A stretch of 64,000 nt of DNA, taken from contig OY757921.1 in NCBI GenBank assembly GCA_963585895.1, positions 88,025,574-88,089,573 of the forward strand, read 5' to 3'. A program made the translations under genes and the position numbers. This document shows, piece by piece, positions 1 to 10,519 of this stretch. Within the stretch, counting starts at the first letter, position 1. Each line of letters begins with the position of its first letter. The DNA comes from Sepioteuthis lessoniana. Its lineage: Eukaryota; Mollusca; Cephalopoda; Myopsida; Loliginidae. The notes below the pieces were generated by a model. That model had not been told where the DNA came from and searched no databases. It saw nothing but the letters and a program-made list of their open reading frames with translations.

Positions 1-120
1 TACATATATATATATATAACGTATTGAAGGAAAGCAAACCAGCGAACAATAAAGTAACTTTCGCTTATTCAAAAATTTAAAATTAAGTGAAACAGACCGT
101 CATAAACAAGACTGGTAAAC

Positions 121-190
<70 letters not shown>

Positions 191-363
191 AAATAGTAAA
201 GACTCATTTTGCCTGTATGATTTAATTTAATTTTCGAATTTCCTGATAGGTGTATTAATTTCAGGTTGGAATTGGTGGATAAATTTACCAAAATTGCCTC
301 GAGCGATTTTGAACCTTTCATAGGTCATCATCAGTTGCAAGTTGCTTGCATGTGTGAAGAGTG
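121..363 (-). mobile_element. repeat K, left copy
   Basis: A short unclassified interspersed repeat. On the minus strand it reads from a CTGATGATG motif near 335, through an AT-rich body, into a (CA)n(TA)n microsatellite at 121-187 that acts as its 3' tail. It is homologous over its whole length to the plus-strand sequence at 587-838, so the two copies face each other head to head. No coding potential is seen. Confidence 0.6.
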
Positions 364-586
364 TTTTTTTTAATGAATTCTGAAAGTTTTGGGGATTTTA
401 TAACTTAACAAAACGATGCAAACGCAGAGTTGGATAAAACTCAGTTGCCGATGAATTAAAAAAAACAGAACGGTATCAACGGAAATAGAATACTATCAAG
501 AAATACGGAATTTTTTTTTTAAATTCAAAAGGCATTTAAAAACATTGTCACTATTTTCAAAATTAATTCTATAGATATTAGGTATT

Positions 587-795
587 CACTCTTTACATAC
601 GCAAGCAATCCTTGATGATGGCCTATGAAGTGTACGAAAGCGCTCGGGACAATTTTGGTAAATTCATCCACCACTTCCAACCTGAAACTAAGACACTTAT
701 CAGAAAACTGGAATGGATCTTAATTAAATTATACAGAAAATATCTGTCTTTACTATTTAATCAAACATGCTTAAATAAACGACTGCTGCCAAACT

Positions 796-837
<42 letters not shown>

Positions 838-838
838 T
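587..838 (+). mobile_element. repeat K, right copy
   Basis: Inverted partner of the copy at 121-363. Shared features in order are a CACTCTT-type start, a GCAAGCAA stretch, the TGATGATGRCC motif, a CAATTTTGGTAAATT block and a (CA)n(TA)n tail at about 798-836. The 223 bases between the copies, and the 840-1108 stretch after them, hold nothing I recognise. Confidence 0.6.
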
Positions 839-1108
839 GCTATTGTTTTACCTTATTTGAAAACGTGAAATGAGAGAAACACCCCTGTCGTGTTAAACTT
901 CCCAAATTGAACGGTCTCACTATACAGAAATTATAACAATACTCCATGAAGACAGTTCCTAACTGTGTTTAACCGAACACATAAATCAATTATGAAAAGG
1001 CTGTCTCTGAATTCTAACAAGAGAGGTTTTCAAACTGAATATCACAAGGTTCTTTAAGAAAAAGTTACACATTCTAGCTGTTATTCCTGAATAAGAGGGT
1101 AGGCAGTA

Positions 1109-1375
1109 GTAATATTAATAATAATAATGATAATAATGATAATAATAAACCCTTGTAAAGTACTCGGGATCATTCTTCAAATAGACAAGAGAGAAATCCT
1201 GAAAGATAGACTAGAAGATAAATAAACTGTTGGCTATACACAAGGCCTTTTATCCGACAGATGACACAGACAGGAAGGAGGAAGAGGACTTGCCAGTTCG
1301 AAAATTGTAGGGAGAAATCATATCAAGAAATTAAGTATGGAGAGACTAATTACAATAGCCAATATTCAGATTACT
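1109..1375 (+). mobile_element. RLE LINE internal fragment after a (TAA)n tract
   Basis: An (AAT)n/(TAA)n tract at 1109-1147 is followed by sequence whose translation around 1235-1280 reads like HKAFYPTDDTDR. That resembles the region upstream of the zinc finger in RLE-type LINEs, where a related phrase recurs near 35020. Heavily decayed. The family assignment is weak and rests on this one short match. Confidence 0.35.
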
Positions 1376-1395
1376 ATCCTCAGTTCAGAGACTGC

Positions 1396-2056
1396 CCTGT
1401 CGGCTGGGGCGGTAGAATTCACCGATTTCACCTCTGCAGAGGGGTAAGACCCCCCAACCAAAGAGAGTCCTGGATATGACAATAAACAATCTGATAGTAA
1501 GATGCCAGTGATACTGGACCTTTGGGGAATGCGGAGCACCCCTTCATTGCCATAGCTCCCAGGTCAACTCTGGCCTGCGTTGGTAGCACCTGATAGGGCC
1601 CTATCTATGGGTTAAATAGAACTAACTGCATACTTATGCTAAACTGAATTGTTTGAATTAGAACTGTTTGACTTAACTGAATAGCTTGAAATAGAAATGT
1701 TTTTGACAATGAAATTGTACTTATATTTTAATTACGTACTTATACTAAACTGAATTGTTTGAAATAGAACGGTTTTTGCCATTGAAACTCTACTTACACT
1801 AAACTGAATTGTTTAATATATAAATGTTTTGACATGTAACTGTGTGTAAACAAAATCTGTACTTATACGAAACTGAATTAGCTGAATTAGAATTGTTGAC
1901 TAAACTGAATAGCTTGAAATAGAAGTGTTTCTGGCAATTAAACTGTGTACTCATGCTAAACTGAATTGTTTGAAATAGAACTATTTGCATAAAATGGATT
2001 TGGCAATAAATAATCTACCACGGTTGATATGCCATAAAAACCAACCAACCAACCAA
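1396..2056 (+). mobile_element. element D, long copy with internal minisatellite
   Basis: D begins with a GC-rich head (1400-1620) containing the perfect palindrome ACCTCTGCAGAGG. A degenerate direct-repeat array follows at 1620-1985, whose units of roughly 55 bp carry the core CTAAACTGAATTGTTTGAAATAGAA. The end is a tail, TTTGGCAATAAATAATCTACC to GGTTGATATGCC, nearly identical to the tail of SINE-A. No open frame or RNA polymerase III boxes are obvious. D is the commonest repeat in the window, with at least ten copies. It is probably nonautonomous and mobilised through its shared 3' tail; that is inference. Confidence 0.7.
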
Positions 2057-2057
2057 C

Positions 2058-2815
2058 TATAAGTTCAGAGAGGAAAATGACAAAAACCAGAAAACAAAAA
2101 TAGGAACAAGCGACAAACAGGCAAAATTGAACTCTAGAAAATCAAGGCATGGATAAGCAAGGGAAACCTCACAAGAGAAACTGAATCTCTTCGAATTGCA
2201 GTACAAAAAAATTCCATGAGGACAAATCATATTAAAGCGAAAACTGATGATATGATATGAAACAGCAAGTTTAAAACATGTAGATGAAAAGAGAAAACTG
2301 TTAATCACATGAATAGATAAAGAAAACAAGCCAGACATGACTTGGTGGGAAAGGTGAAGTTTACAAGAGAATAAAATTTAACCATTATACATCCTAGAAA
2401 ATGAGAACCATTAAATTCTCCGGTATTTTGGGATAGAGACAGATCTCCTTATCCCGACTAGAAGGCCAAACCTAGTGTTAATTAACAAAATAAAAAAACA
2501 GGAAATTTACTGACCAGAGATTGAAAAGAAAACAAAAAAAAAAAACGAAAAAATTACCAAATACTTAGATTTTGCGAGAGAAAAGAAAAAGCTGAGGGAA
2601 ATAAGGGTCGGGTTAATACCAATTGATGTTGGTGCACACGAAAAGGTTCCTGAGATATTGGAGAAGGGAAAGGATGAATTGGAAATCAGTGTAAAAATCG
2701 AAACCATCCATAATTGGCTAAATTCCTAAGAGAAGAGACCTGTAAACCCAAGAAGGCTCGCTGTCTCTTAGACATTAGTGAAAGAGCGCCAGCTAACCCT
2801 ACTAGGAAAAATAAT
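2058..2815 (+). mobile_element. RLE-type LINE, 3' ORF remnant (copy 1)
   Basis: Broken C-terminal part of a non-LTR retrotransposon ORF. A translation near 2155-2250 gives GNLTRETESLRIAVQKNS, typical of the region before the C-terminal zinc finger in RLE-bearing LINEs. Around 2540-2690 it gives the KYLDFAREKKKLREIRV...VHEKVPEIL block that follows the restriction-like endonuclease. Several stops and frame changes are present. The 3' end near 2780-2810 keeps the remains of a conserved CCAGC...hairpin. Confidence 0.6.
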
Positions 2816-3150
2816 TTACCGAAAAAAATTTACCGAAAAAAAGTTTTACAAAAAAGCAAAAAAATTCAAATTTTACCAATGAATAAACAATTTTTTTTAA
2901 AAGAAAAAATTACCAAATACTTGAACTTTTCTAGAAAAAAAAAGCTGTGGAAAATAAGGGTCAAGTTAATTGGAACTGTTATTGGTGTGCACGAAAAGGT
3001 TTCTAAGATATTGTAGAAGGGACGGGAGGAGTTGGAAATCAGTGTGTAATTTCGAAATCATCCAAAATTGGCTAAAATTCTGAGAGAAAAGACTTGAAGA
3101 CTCGAGAAGGACCAGCTCACCCTGCTGTGAAAAAATCACAAAGAATGTAA
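2816..3150 (+). mobile_element. RLE-type LINE, 3' end (copy 2)
   Basis: A second, 5'-truncated copy directly following copy 1. It encodes KITKYLNFSRKKKLWKIRV and GVHEKVSKIL (about 2900-3016). It ends in an ACCAGCTCACCCTGCTGTG stem and GTGAAAAAATCAC, the same 3'-terminal structure as other copies. It lies in direct orientation with its neighbours, so local duplication is as likely as separate insertion. Confidence 0.55.
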
Positions 3151-3842
3151 TAATGACAAAAAACTGATAATACGCGACAGAATAGCAACTTTAGTTCATG
3201 TGAAGACAGAGACGAAAGAGATGATTACATAATAATCAAATGCAGCAAAGTGGCACAAAAGAAGTACAAGACAAGATGTAACACTGTGAGGAAGGTTGTG
3301 CCATAAAAAATTGCGAATGTAAATTTGATTATACTACGAATTGATATATGCATAAAGCAGAATCCATCCAAGGAAATGATACGCAGAAAATTCTCTGGAA
3401 TTTTGAGATAAAAAATGATCACTTCATCCGGCCTAGAAGACGAGAAGTTGAGCTAATTATTTGCAAGAAAAAGATATATCTTCCGGATTTTGCTGTTTCA
3501 ACGTACCTCAAAAAGAAAATTAAAAAAATCGAAGGGGTAGACAAATACTTAGACGTTACCAGAGAACTAAAAAATTATAAAATATAGTGACGGTGTTACT
3601 AGTAGTAGTTAGTTTACTTGGAACGGTCACTAAAGGTCTTGAAAAAAGTCTGGAAGAAATAGAAATCAGTGGAAGAATGGCGACGATCCAGACCACAGAA
3701 TTGCTAAGATTGGTTGTAATACTGAGAAGAGCCTGGTAGACCAGAGGAGACTTACTATCACTCAGATTTTATCAAAAGACCACCTGTTAACGTTAGAGTA
3801 AAAATCTCGCCAAGAGTATAATAATAATAATAATAATAATTA
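3151..3842 (+). mobile_element. RLE-type LINE, endonuclease-domain copy (copy 3) with (TAA)n tail
   Basis: The open stretch 3348-3587 encodes ILWNFEIKNDHFIRPRR and later VDKYLDVTRELKNYK. This is the restriction-like endonuclease region, in which other copies carry RPD followed by DFxVP. Here the RPD is changed to RRE, so the nuclease would be inactive. The remains of SKVAQKKYKTRCNTV precede it. The 3' end runs into (TAA)n at about 3819-3842, as in R4/Dong-like elements. Confidence 0.65.
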
Positions 3843-4399
3843 TCATCATCATCATGTCGTGCCGCCAGCACGGAAATCCCCGACCCTCTCTCGCCATCGT
3901 TCATCGCCTCTGGCGGGTCTTCAGGGCTACATCCCTGCTGCATGTATGTTTGAGCTGGCCATCCTGTTTTTGCCCCGCCATATGCAAGAGTCCATAGGAG
4001 TACATCACTTATGAGCTCGACCCTGCTTCTCCAGCAGTGTCCTGTATGTCTGTTTCTTCTAACTTGGATAGTTTTCTTGATGGGAGGTAGGTGGCCGTAT
4101 AGTTGGTGCTTTGTGAGGTGTTGCCTCAAGGACTGGTTCAATATTGCTCGAAACATTCTTGTGTAATTACTGTCTAGCTTTTTCTCCAGCCGTTTTGTTG
4201 GCGTCCATGTAGTGTATCCATATAGCAGTATCGATACGACCGCTGCTTGGAAGAAAATGCCTTTCATTTTATTGGTCAGGTCTGATTTCCATATGATCGA
4301 TAGCTTATCGATAGCTATCCATGCCTTCGTTAGCCTCGAGTCGATGTCTTTTTCGGTTGATGAGACACTTGTTCCTAGGTAGGTGAACATGTCTACCAA
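3843..4399 (-). mobile_element. RTE LINE 3' end (copy 1)
   Basis: 5'-truncated RTE-clade LINE encoding the region after the RT domain: FTYLGTSVSSTEKDIDSRLTK, LYGYTTWTPTKRLEKKLDSN, RRNRHTGHCWRSRVELISDVLLW. The 3' tail, left end of the feature, is (ATG)n, as usual for RTE elements. TAA repeats lie at both sides (3819-3842 and 4400-4420), so it inserted into the (TAA)n tail of the RLE copy to its left. The 4423-4800 stretch holds nothing clear. Confidence 0.8.
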
Positions 4400-4801
4400 T
4401 AATAATAATAATGATAATGAATAATAGAATCAGTCCTGGAAAAAAAGACGCACAAAAATTGTGAAATCCATAGCTGAAAAAACTAAGGATTTGATAAAAG
4501 CTTGAAAAGGGACAATTAAGCATAAATTCTATTTTTAAAAATCAATGAATTTCACATTGCTGCTCTCTATATTTGGTCATTCTCTTTTATTCATCTCTGT
4601 ACAGTTTGGAAAAAATAAGGGCGTTAATTTAGATTATATAATCCACTTTGTTTAAGGTATATTTCATGAAAACAGAACTTTCATCTATAATAAATATGTT
4701 ATGTCTTATTTGTCAATAGTTCATTAGTTCATTTACCACTAAATAAAAACTAAGGTTGGAATCATCGATCTGTTTCTGTTCAATGATTTAAACGAAATAT
4801 A

Positions 4802-4892
4802 ATATCATCATCATTACCGAATCATACTATCAGCACGAAGTTCTGTGATTCTCTCTCACCATCCATCCCTATCATACGTTGCCCATTGCATA
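4802..4892 (-). mobile_element. RTE LINE, extreme 3' end scrap
   Basis: A decayed minus-strand piece matching only the last ~80 bp of the RTE family: the (ATG)n tail, the ATCAGCACGAAG region and CTCTCTCACC. It abuts the plus-strand copy that follows. Confidence 0.5.
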
Positions 4893-5480
4893 CTGGGTTC
4901 ATACAGAGCTACCTAGGAAACAGAGTCTCATCAACCGAAAAAGACATCGACACACGGCTAACGAAGCCATGGATAGCTATCGATAAGCTATCGATCATAT
5001 GGAAACCAGACCTGTCCGATAAAATGAAACGCAGTTTCTTCCAGGCTGCGGTTGTGTCGATACTGCTGTAGGGATGCACCATTTGGACGCTAACTAAACG
5101 GCTGGAGAAGAAGCTTGACAGCAATTACACAAGAATGTTGAGAGTAATATTGAACAAGTCCTGGCGGCAACACCACACAAAACACCAACTATACGGCCAC
5201 CAGCCTCCCATCACGAAAACTATCCAAGTTAGACGAACCAGACACGCAGGACACTGCTGGAGAAGTAGGGACGAGCTCATAAGTGATGTACTCCTATGGA
5301 CCCCCACATATGGCCGAGCAAAAGCAGGACGACCAGCTAGAACATACATACAGCAGCTATGTGAGGTAACGGAATGTAGCCCTGAAGACCTGCTTGAGGC
5401 GATGAACCATAGGGAGAAGTGGCGAGTGAGGGTCAGAGATATCCATGCTAGCGGCATGACATGATGATGATGATGATCTC
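4893..5480 (+). mobile_element. RTE LINE 3' end (copy 2)
   Basis: 5'-truncated RTE copy. The frame runs SSTEKDIDTRLTKPW, then FFQAAVVSILL, then a TAG stop near 5068 where other copies have a Tyr codon. It continues KRLEKKLDSNYTRMLRVILNK and RRTRHAGHCWRSRDELISD to the ORF stop near 5462 and an (ATG)n tail. Apart from the stop it is well preserved. It is the inverted counterpart of the copy at 3843-4399. A (CT)n(TA)n microsatellite follows at 5538-5604. Confidence 0.85.
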
Positions 5481-5542
5481 TTCCTTACCACGATGCAACA
5501 ATAACATATCAACAATCTTAAGTTATTTAATGCCAAATCCCC

Positions 5543-5604
<62 letters not shown>

Positions 5605-5606
<2 letters not shown>

Positions 5607-5987
5607 CTTGTAAACACATTTTATAGATAACATTCTTAAACTATCCTGAGCTCATTTTGGCACACAGTTAAATGGTTCCAAAATATCGCTATATAAACGT
5701 CACAATTCAACATCAGTCATTTGTTAGCACACATAGTTTGTTCTATTTGACCCATAGATAAGACCGTATCAAGTGCTACCACTCTGGGTTAGAGTGGACG
5801 TTGGAGTGATGGCAATGAACGGGTACTCAACATTCCCCGAAACTCCGAGGCTGTAGCTTCACCATCAAATTGTTAAATGTCATAACCAGGACACACGTTG
5901 TGGGGAGGGTGTCTAACCCCTGTGCAGAGAAGCAGTCGGTGGATTCTATAGCACTCACCGACTGGCCTAGGAAGTCAGTTAAATTTC

Positions 5988-5990
<3 letters not shown>
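5605..5990 (-). mobile_element. element D copy
   Basis: Minus-strand D. The head region lies at 5740-5985 (TTGACCCATAGATAAGACC, GCAGAGAAGCAGTCGGTG) and a short AT-rich 3' part at 5605-5740. It is bounded by (TA)n on the left and a (CA)n(TA)n tract (5991-6039) on the right. Confidence 0.7.
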
Positions 5991-6039
<49 letters not shown>

Positions 6040-6043
<4 letters not shown>

Positions 6044-6281
6044 GACCCCCAAAAAACAGAACCCATATATTTTTGACTGAAATTCATAAATTTAATTCTA
6101 GCCTTTTCTTTTTCTCAGAATATGAAGTAGATTCTGTGCATGGAAAATTGGGACCATAGTATTCACCAAGATGTCCTGAAGTTCGAGTGTACAAAATTAG
6201 AATTATTTTGCTTTATTTTTGTAGAAGTAATAAAAAAAAGTTACGGGTTCTGTTTTTTTTTTTTTGTTTTTTTTTTTGGTC

Positions 6282-6285
<4 letters not shown>
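6040..6285. mobile_element. 246-bp MITE with GGGTGACC inverted repeats
   Basis: Starts GGGTGACCCCC then AAAAAACAGAACCC. It ends with the inverse, GGGTTCTGT, a long poly-T and GGTCACCC. A TA dinucleotide lies at both edges inside a (TA)n tract, fitting a Tc1/mariner-type TA target. The interior has no transposase. The right inverted repeat is stretched by poly-T expansion. No second copy is seen in this window. Confidence 0.65.
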
Positions 6286-6328
<43 letters not shown>

Positions 6329-6353
6329 GCATGTGAGTATGTGTATATATAGG

Positions 6354-6480
6354 TATTTACCCAACCCTTCCGCCAAGCGCAGGATATGAATCTTTAGGTG
6401 AAGTCCCTCCGGTTGGAATTTATTGATTTCCCTCTCTGAGAATAATTGCCAAACCAAGGCTAACGAACCCAAGCTGATAG
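6354..6480 (-). mobile_element. SINE-B 3' fragment
   Basis: Matches the 3' half of SINE-B (TTTACCCAACCCTTCCGCC, then CCAAACCAAGGCTAACGAACC). The tRNA head is missing. The following 6480-7100 carries only a (GT)n tract (6609-6634) and unassigned sequence. Confidence 0.55.
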
Positions 6481-7102
6481 TTAAAGAAAAAATGAATCAA
6501 TACCTTTTCTAAAAGTTTTAGCGTGAAATGCAAATTCGTTCAGTGGTTAATCTCGGGTAAACGTTTCTATTAAATGATAACCGCTTCGCTACCAGCGCTT
6601 CTGTGCATTAGTGTTTGTGTGTGTGTGTGTGTGTATGTGATTGTAGTTCACAAAGTTCAATTTTTCTATGTTCAATTAATAGTAACAGATTTTAGTTGGT
6701 ACTTAATATAAGTCGAGGATAGTAAGGGGAGAGTGATCTGAGCAATTGCAAAGAGACAGCAGCATTTCAGGCACGGTTTTTCAGGCATTGTTAACCATAA
6801 AGCGAAGCTCGAATTTCTTTTACAGCCTACCAGCATTTGTAGACAAATACATCAGCCTCTTTGTCGGTAGATCATCAATAATCATTTTCGAAATCAATCA
6901 CTGACTTTTCACCAGAATCAGTCCCAACTTATACTTCGATCTCTAGACAACCCGTACGAATTGATCCAAAATGACCGAGCAAATGATTGATTTGACCAAC
7001 CGAAGCCAAATATGTCAAGACCTCAGAGGACAGCAAAGACGAATGAGGAGATTATTTTCTCGGCATACGACTCTAAGAATGAGCCAGAGATGAACATATA
7101 TA

Positions 7103-7212
7103 CAGTACACTGCAAAAGTTTCTGGCCACTTTAGACAATTGTAAATTTTTACTAATTGCCAGTATAAAAGTGCTTTATTTATATGATGTGGCCGAAAACT
7201 TTTGTAGAGGTT
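7103..7212. mobile_element. ~110-bp MITE
   Basis: Short element bounded by inverted repeats: CTGCAAAAGTTTCTGGCCAC on the left, and GTGGCCGAAAACTTTTGTAGAG on the right as its reverse complement with a few differences. It sits next to TA. Length and ends suit a Tc1/mariner-derived MITE. A related phrase, GGGGTAAACTTTTGTACAG, lies at 7370, so the neighbourhood may hold another Tc1 end. Confidence 0.55.
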
Positions 7213-7300
7213 ATCTCTCATTTCGCTTCTCATTTAGAACATCTACAAAATAGAATGATTACGTTTGAAAATGACCACAAGAGGGCCAACGTTTCATCTG

Positions 7301-7802
7301 TAAAAAAATGAATACAAAACATCCGCTTACATCTTAACAAATATCAAAAAATTACTATAGTTTAAAGTGGGGTAAACTTTTGTACAGAACTATATACATT
7401 TAAGTTAGCGACCATAGTCGAGGGTGACCCGAAGGCTTCCTTTTCGATAGCTACTACACCAAGGTGTAGGGGAGGGCGCTACTCCATTCCCTGGATTGCA
7501 CCACTTTACCCTTGAACCGTACCTTATAATGCTGAGTGTTAAGCAAGGTGGTAAAAAAATGAATACAAAACATCCGCTTACATCTTAACAAATATCAAAA
7601 AATTACTATAGTTTAAAGTGGGGTAAACTTTTGTACAGAACTATATACATTTAAGTTAGCGACCATAGTCGAGGGTAACCCGAAGGCTTCCTTTTCGATA
7701 GCTACTACACCAAAGTGTAGGGGAGGGCGCTACTCCATTCCCTGGATTGCACCACTTTACCCTTGAACCGTACCTTATAATGCTGAGTGTTAAGCAAGGT
7801 GG
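7301..7802. repeat. recent 251-bp tandem duplication
   Basis: Bases 7301-7551 and 7552-7802 are the same sequence with only about two differences (GGGTGACCC/GGGTAACCC and CCAAGG/CCAAAG). Each unit runs from TAAAAAAATGAATAC, across a Tc1-like scrap, into the 3' part of a minus-strand SINE-C. Because the unit breaks inside the SINE, only the right copy keeps the tRNA head. Confidence 0.9.
7400..7551 (-). mobile_element. SINE-C, headless copy inside the duplication
   Basis: 3' part of SINE-C only, reading on the minus strand from CCACCTTGCTTAACACTC to GGTCGCTAAC. It contains the conserved hairpin CTACACC-AA-GGTGTAG of the family. It owes its truncation to the tandem duplication, not to retrotransposition. 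Confidence 0.75.
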
Positions 7803-7945
7803 TATCAAGTTCCGTTTTTAAAGTCTTTGGTATGACTCGACCTGGGATTGAACCCAGGTCTCCCGGGCCATTGGCGAACACTCAAAGACTGTGAACCCTT
7901 CACAAAGTGATGAAGGGTGTGATCGCAGCGAGCATGTCGCGAAGC
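7650..7945 (-). mobile_element. SINE-C, complete copy
   Basis: tRNA-derived SINE. On the minus strand the head includes GTTCGCCAATGGCCCGGGAG and a T-arm/B-box hairpin around GGTTCAATCCC (about 7845-7865). The body follows with CTTGCTTAACACTCAGC, the CTACAC...GTGTAG hairpin and a 3' end GGTCGCTAACTT. It would be transcribed by RNA polymerase III and moved by a LINE. The 7946-8717 stretch has only a (CA)n tract (8277-8299) and a small AAGCTATGAAATGTAT duplication near 8545-8600. Confidence 0.75.
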
Positions 7946-8717
7946 GGCCAACCCCCCTGCAATATCTAGTTCAAATCTACGCAAACGCAGCAAATTTACA
8001 GTAAATTTAAATATGAATTATTTGTCTCTGTAGCAGTCACAGATCTATTTCCTCTCGCGAATCAATGCCCCTGTCAAGCGATTCGGCCACACACTGACCA
8101 GCCAAGGGAAGAGCGCATTGATTCCTTCTTCCTCTCTAGAACTATTTTTTCTATCCCTTTTTGGAAATCACAAGCCAGAGAACTCCCTGCAAGCAGCGAA
8201 GACAGACCTCCCTCGTGTCCTCTGCTACGGATATTCCACTTGGAAGACTTTCACTGAAGAGCACGCTGCAACTAGCTACACACACACACACACACACAGA
8301 AGAACCAGCCTTACGGCCAGTCAACAAGCTACCTGCTACAGTGACACACCTTCTACAAGCTAAAGGACCAGTATACTATCCGGCGATACCAAAAAGAATC
8401 TTTTTTTTTTCACTCTGACTTGTTTACTTCTGCTAAAATAATAAAACTTTCGGTGTAGTGTTTTCAAAGAAGTTTCGTAATTTATTTGTATTGTCAATTA
8501 ATTCATAGTGTTATGGAAACTAACAATTAAACACTAAATCTCTAAAGCTATGAAATGTATAAAGCTATGAAAATCTCTAAAGCTATGAAATGTATTGATA
8601 CATACTACATCGTCTTTCATTTGTCAGTGACATTTCCAAAAAAAATATTCAATATTCGTTAAAAAAGGGGTCATCCTTGTCCTGGATATGTTAAGAGCTG
8701 GACAGAATTCCTCGAAT

Positions 8718-8979
8718 ATATTCATGCAATCCTTCCGCAGAATATAACTCACGGACAATTTTCAAGTGGAGTAAAGCTGGTTTGAATTAAGAGTTTTCCT
8801 TCTCCTAGACTGGTCACCTAACCAAGGCTAAATGACCTAGAATACCCAATTTCTACTCATAACTGGGAGAGAAGGAATGGATTCATGGTTTTTCCAAGGG
8901 CATTAGTGCAAAAAAAAAAACGCCAACAGTCTCGTCTGGGATTTGAACCTGGGTTGTCAATTCTAAAATAACTGTTACA
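8718..8979 (-). mobile_element. SINE-B copy
   Basis: Minus-strand SINE-B with body GAGTTTTCCTTCTCC, CCAAGGCTAAATGACC and GGGATTTGAACC as the B-box region. The head is decayed. It meets the next SINE-B head to head at about 8980. Confidence 0.7.
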
Positions 8980-9262
8980 ATATGGAGGTGACCGTGGTGT
9001 AATGGCTATTGTCGAAGAAAATGGACACGGCGACACGAGTTCAAATCCTGTACGAGACTGATTGCATTTCACATAGCACTATTACCCATGGGAAAGGTAT
9101 GAATCCAATTTTTCTCCCTCCAGCTAAGGGTAAATAGTAGGGCAGACTGAATTCTTCTGCCTTGTTGAGGCAACTTGTCTTGTAGAAGGAAAACTCTAAA
9201 TTCAAACCTGTTAAACTCCGCTTAAAAATTGACCTTGCGGAGGGGTTGGTAAATTTGGTTAC
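8980..9262 (+). mobile_element. SINE-B copy, full length
   Basis: Plus-strand SINE-B. The A-box region is TGGTGTAATGGCTATTG and the B-box region is CGAGTTCAAATCC. The body is CATTTCACATAGCACTA, then GTATGAATCCAATT and GAGGCAACTTGTC, ending GCGGAGGGGTTGGTAAAT. With the copy at 8718-8979 it forms a ~545-bp inverted pair with almost no spacer. The 9263-10077 stretch after it holds nothing I recognise. Confidence 0.8.
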
Positions 9263-10077
9263 ACAAGATGCGCCTAGTAATCTGAAAAATCCACAAAATA
9301 AAGACAATGCTTTATCATGGAACTTAAGACAACGCTAGGAAGGCTGTAGAATTTATCGGTCGAAGCCTTTAGATCAAAACAAAATGAGAGGGGTTGAATC
9401 AAATTTAGTGAAGTAGGGAGGGTTTTAGTGGGAAAATTACTGGCAAAACAGGGATGAAAAGCTGTAAATGTTAATTAAGGGCATAGAAATCCAATGATTG
9501 GATGATGTTATCGGGAATAAAATGGCAAAGACAGAACGAAAAGTAGTTGAAGAGAGGAAAGATAGTAAGAAAGAATGTGTTCAGGATTAAGATGAGCCCC
9601 GAGATCAAAAGAAGAGAGGAACATGCACGAATAAAGACTTGAAAGAGAGGGAAAAGCTTTTACTATCCTAAAGATGTCATAATAACTCCCAAATCCTAAT
9701 GTGAAAATATGTTAAGAGTCTTTAGGTGTCGTTTGCCAAGCGTAGGAATCGGACAGTTGCAAGAAATTCGTTCGGCCATTAAACATTTCTAAGCAGCTGC
9801 GTGTGCCAATACGGCTATAAATGAACGTTTCTCCGCTCGTAATTGTCATGCAATCGTATCGATATTTTACACTTGACAACCTCCCAGATGAACATACAGA
9901 AAAGAAGAGAGGTATCTGATTTCGAAACAGTGTAACGGCATCTCGAAGAATACAAGCAACTTTATTACATATTTACCTGACTTTTAGCTTTTTTTTTCTC
10001 TCTGTAGACTTGACTTCAAAAGGGCAGACTGCATACCCGAATAAAAAGGGATAAAAGCCCCATCCTCTAAAATGGCG

Positions 10078-10292
10078 TAGTATCTGGACATTGACTTTGA
10101 AGTAAACAAGTTCGAACTCCTGTCGCTCTGAGATTCCCTTTCGCACTAATAACCCTGGAAAAGGTAAAGAACTGCCTTATACACCAAGCTATGAGTTAAA
10201 CAGTATCACAGCTGTTATTCTACAAGGATAGCTTTGGCTGTTGATAACCCACAATGGTTGATCTGCCGTTAAACAAAGACACCAAAACTACA
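10078..10292 (+). mobile_element. SINE-A copy, 5' damaged
   Basis: B-box region AAGTTCGAACTCC (about 10108), then CCCTGGAAAAGGTA, AGCTATGAGTTAAACAG and the diagnostic 3' tail TTGATAACCCACAATGGTTG to CCGTTAAACAAAGACACC. The A-box end is missing or unrecognisable. Confidence 0.65.
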
Positions 10293-10519
10293 CCAGTTTA
10301 TTCATTTTCTTTTCTCCCGCTTCATATTTATCAGCAAAATATTATTTAAGAATATTTATAGATCTGTTCAAACCTGACTAGGTCTGGAACAAGGCCAATA
10401 ATTTTGGGAAACTATATTCTATTAAGATCCCCAAATGCTCCTCACTTTATTTATTTTTCTTTCTACGCCGTTGATATATGTCACAACTTTTTATTCATTT
10501 ATTATTTATTTGTACCGGT

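Noticed and set aside
100-321. Open frames made of His-Thr or Ile-Tyr repeats across the window
   Set aside because: These are translations of (CA)n and (TA)n microsatellites, not proteins.
2238-2275. CTGATGATATGATATGAAAC, resembling hammerhead boxes
   Set aside because: The bases between the boxes cannot pair as a stem II, and no stem I partners exist. It lies inside the RLE LINE coding text.
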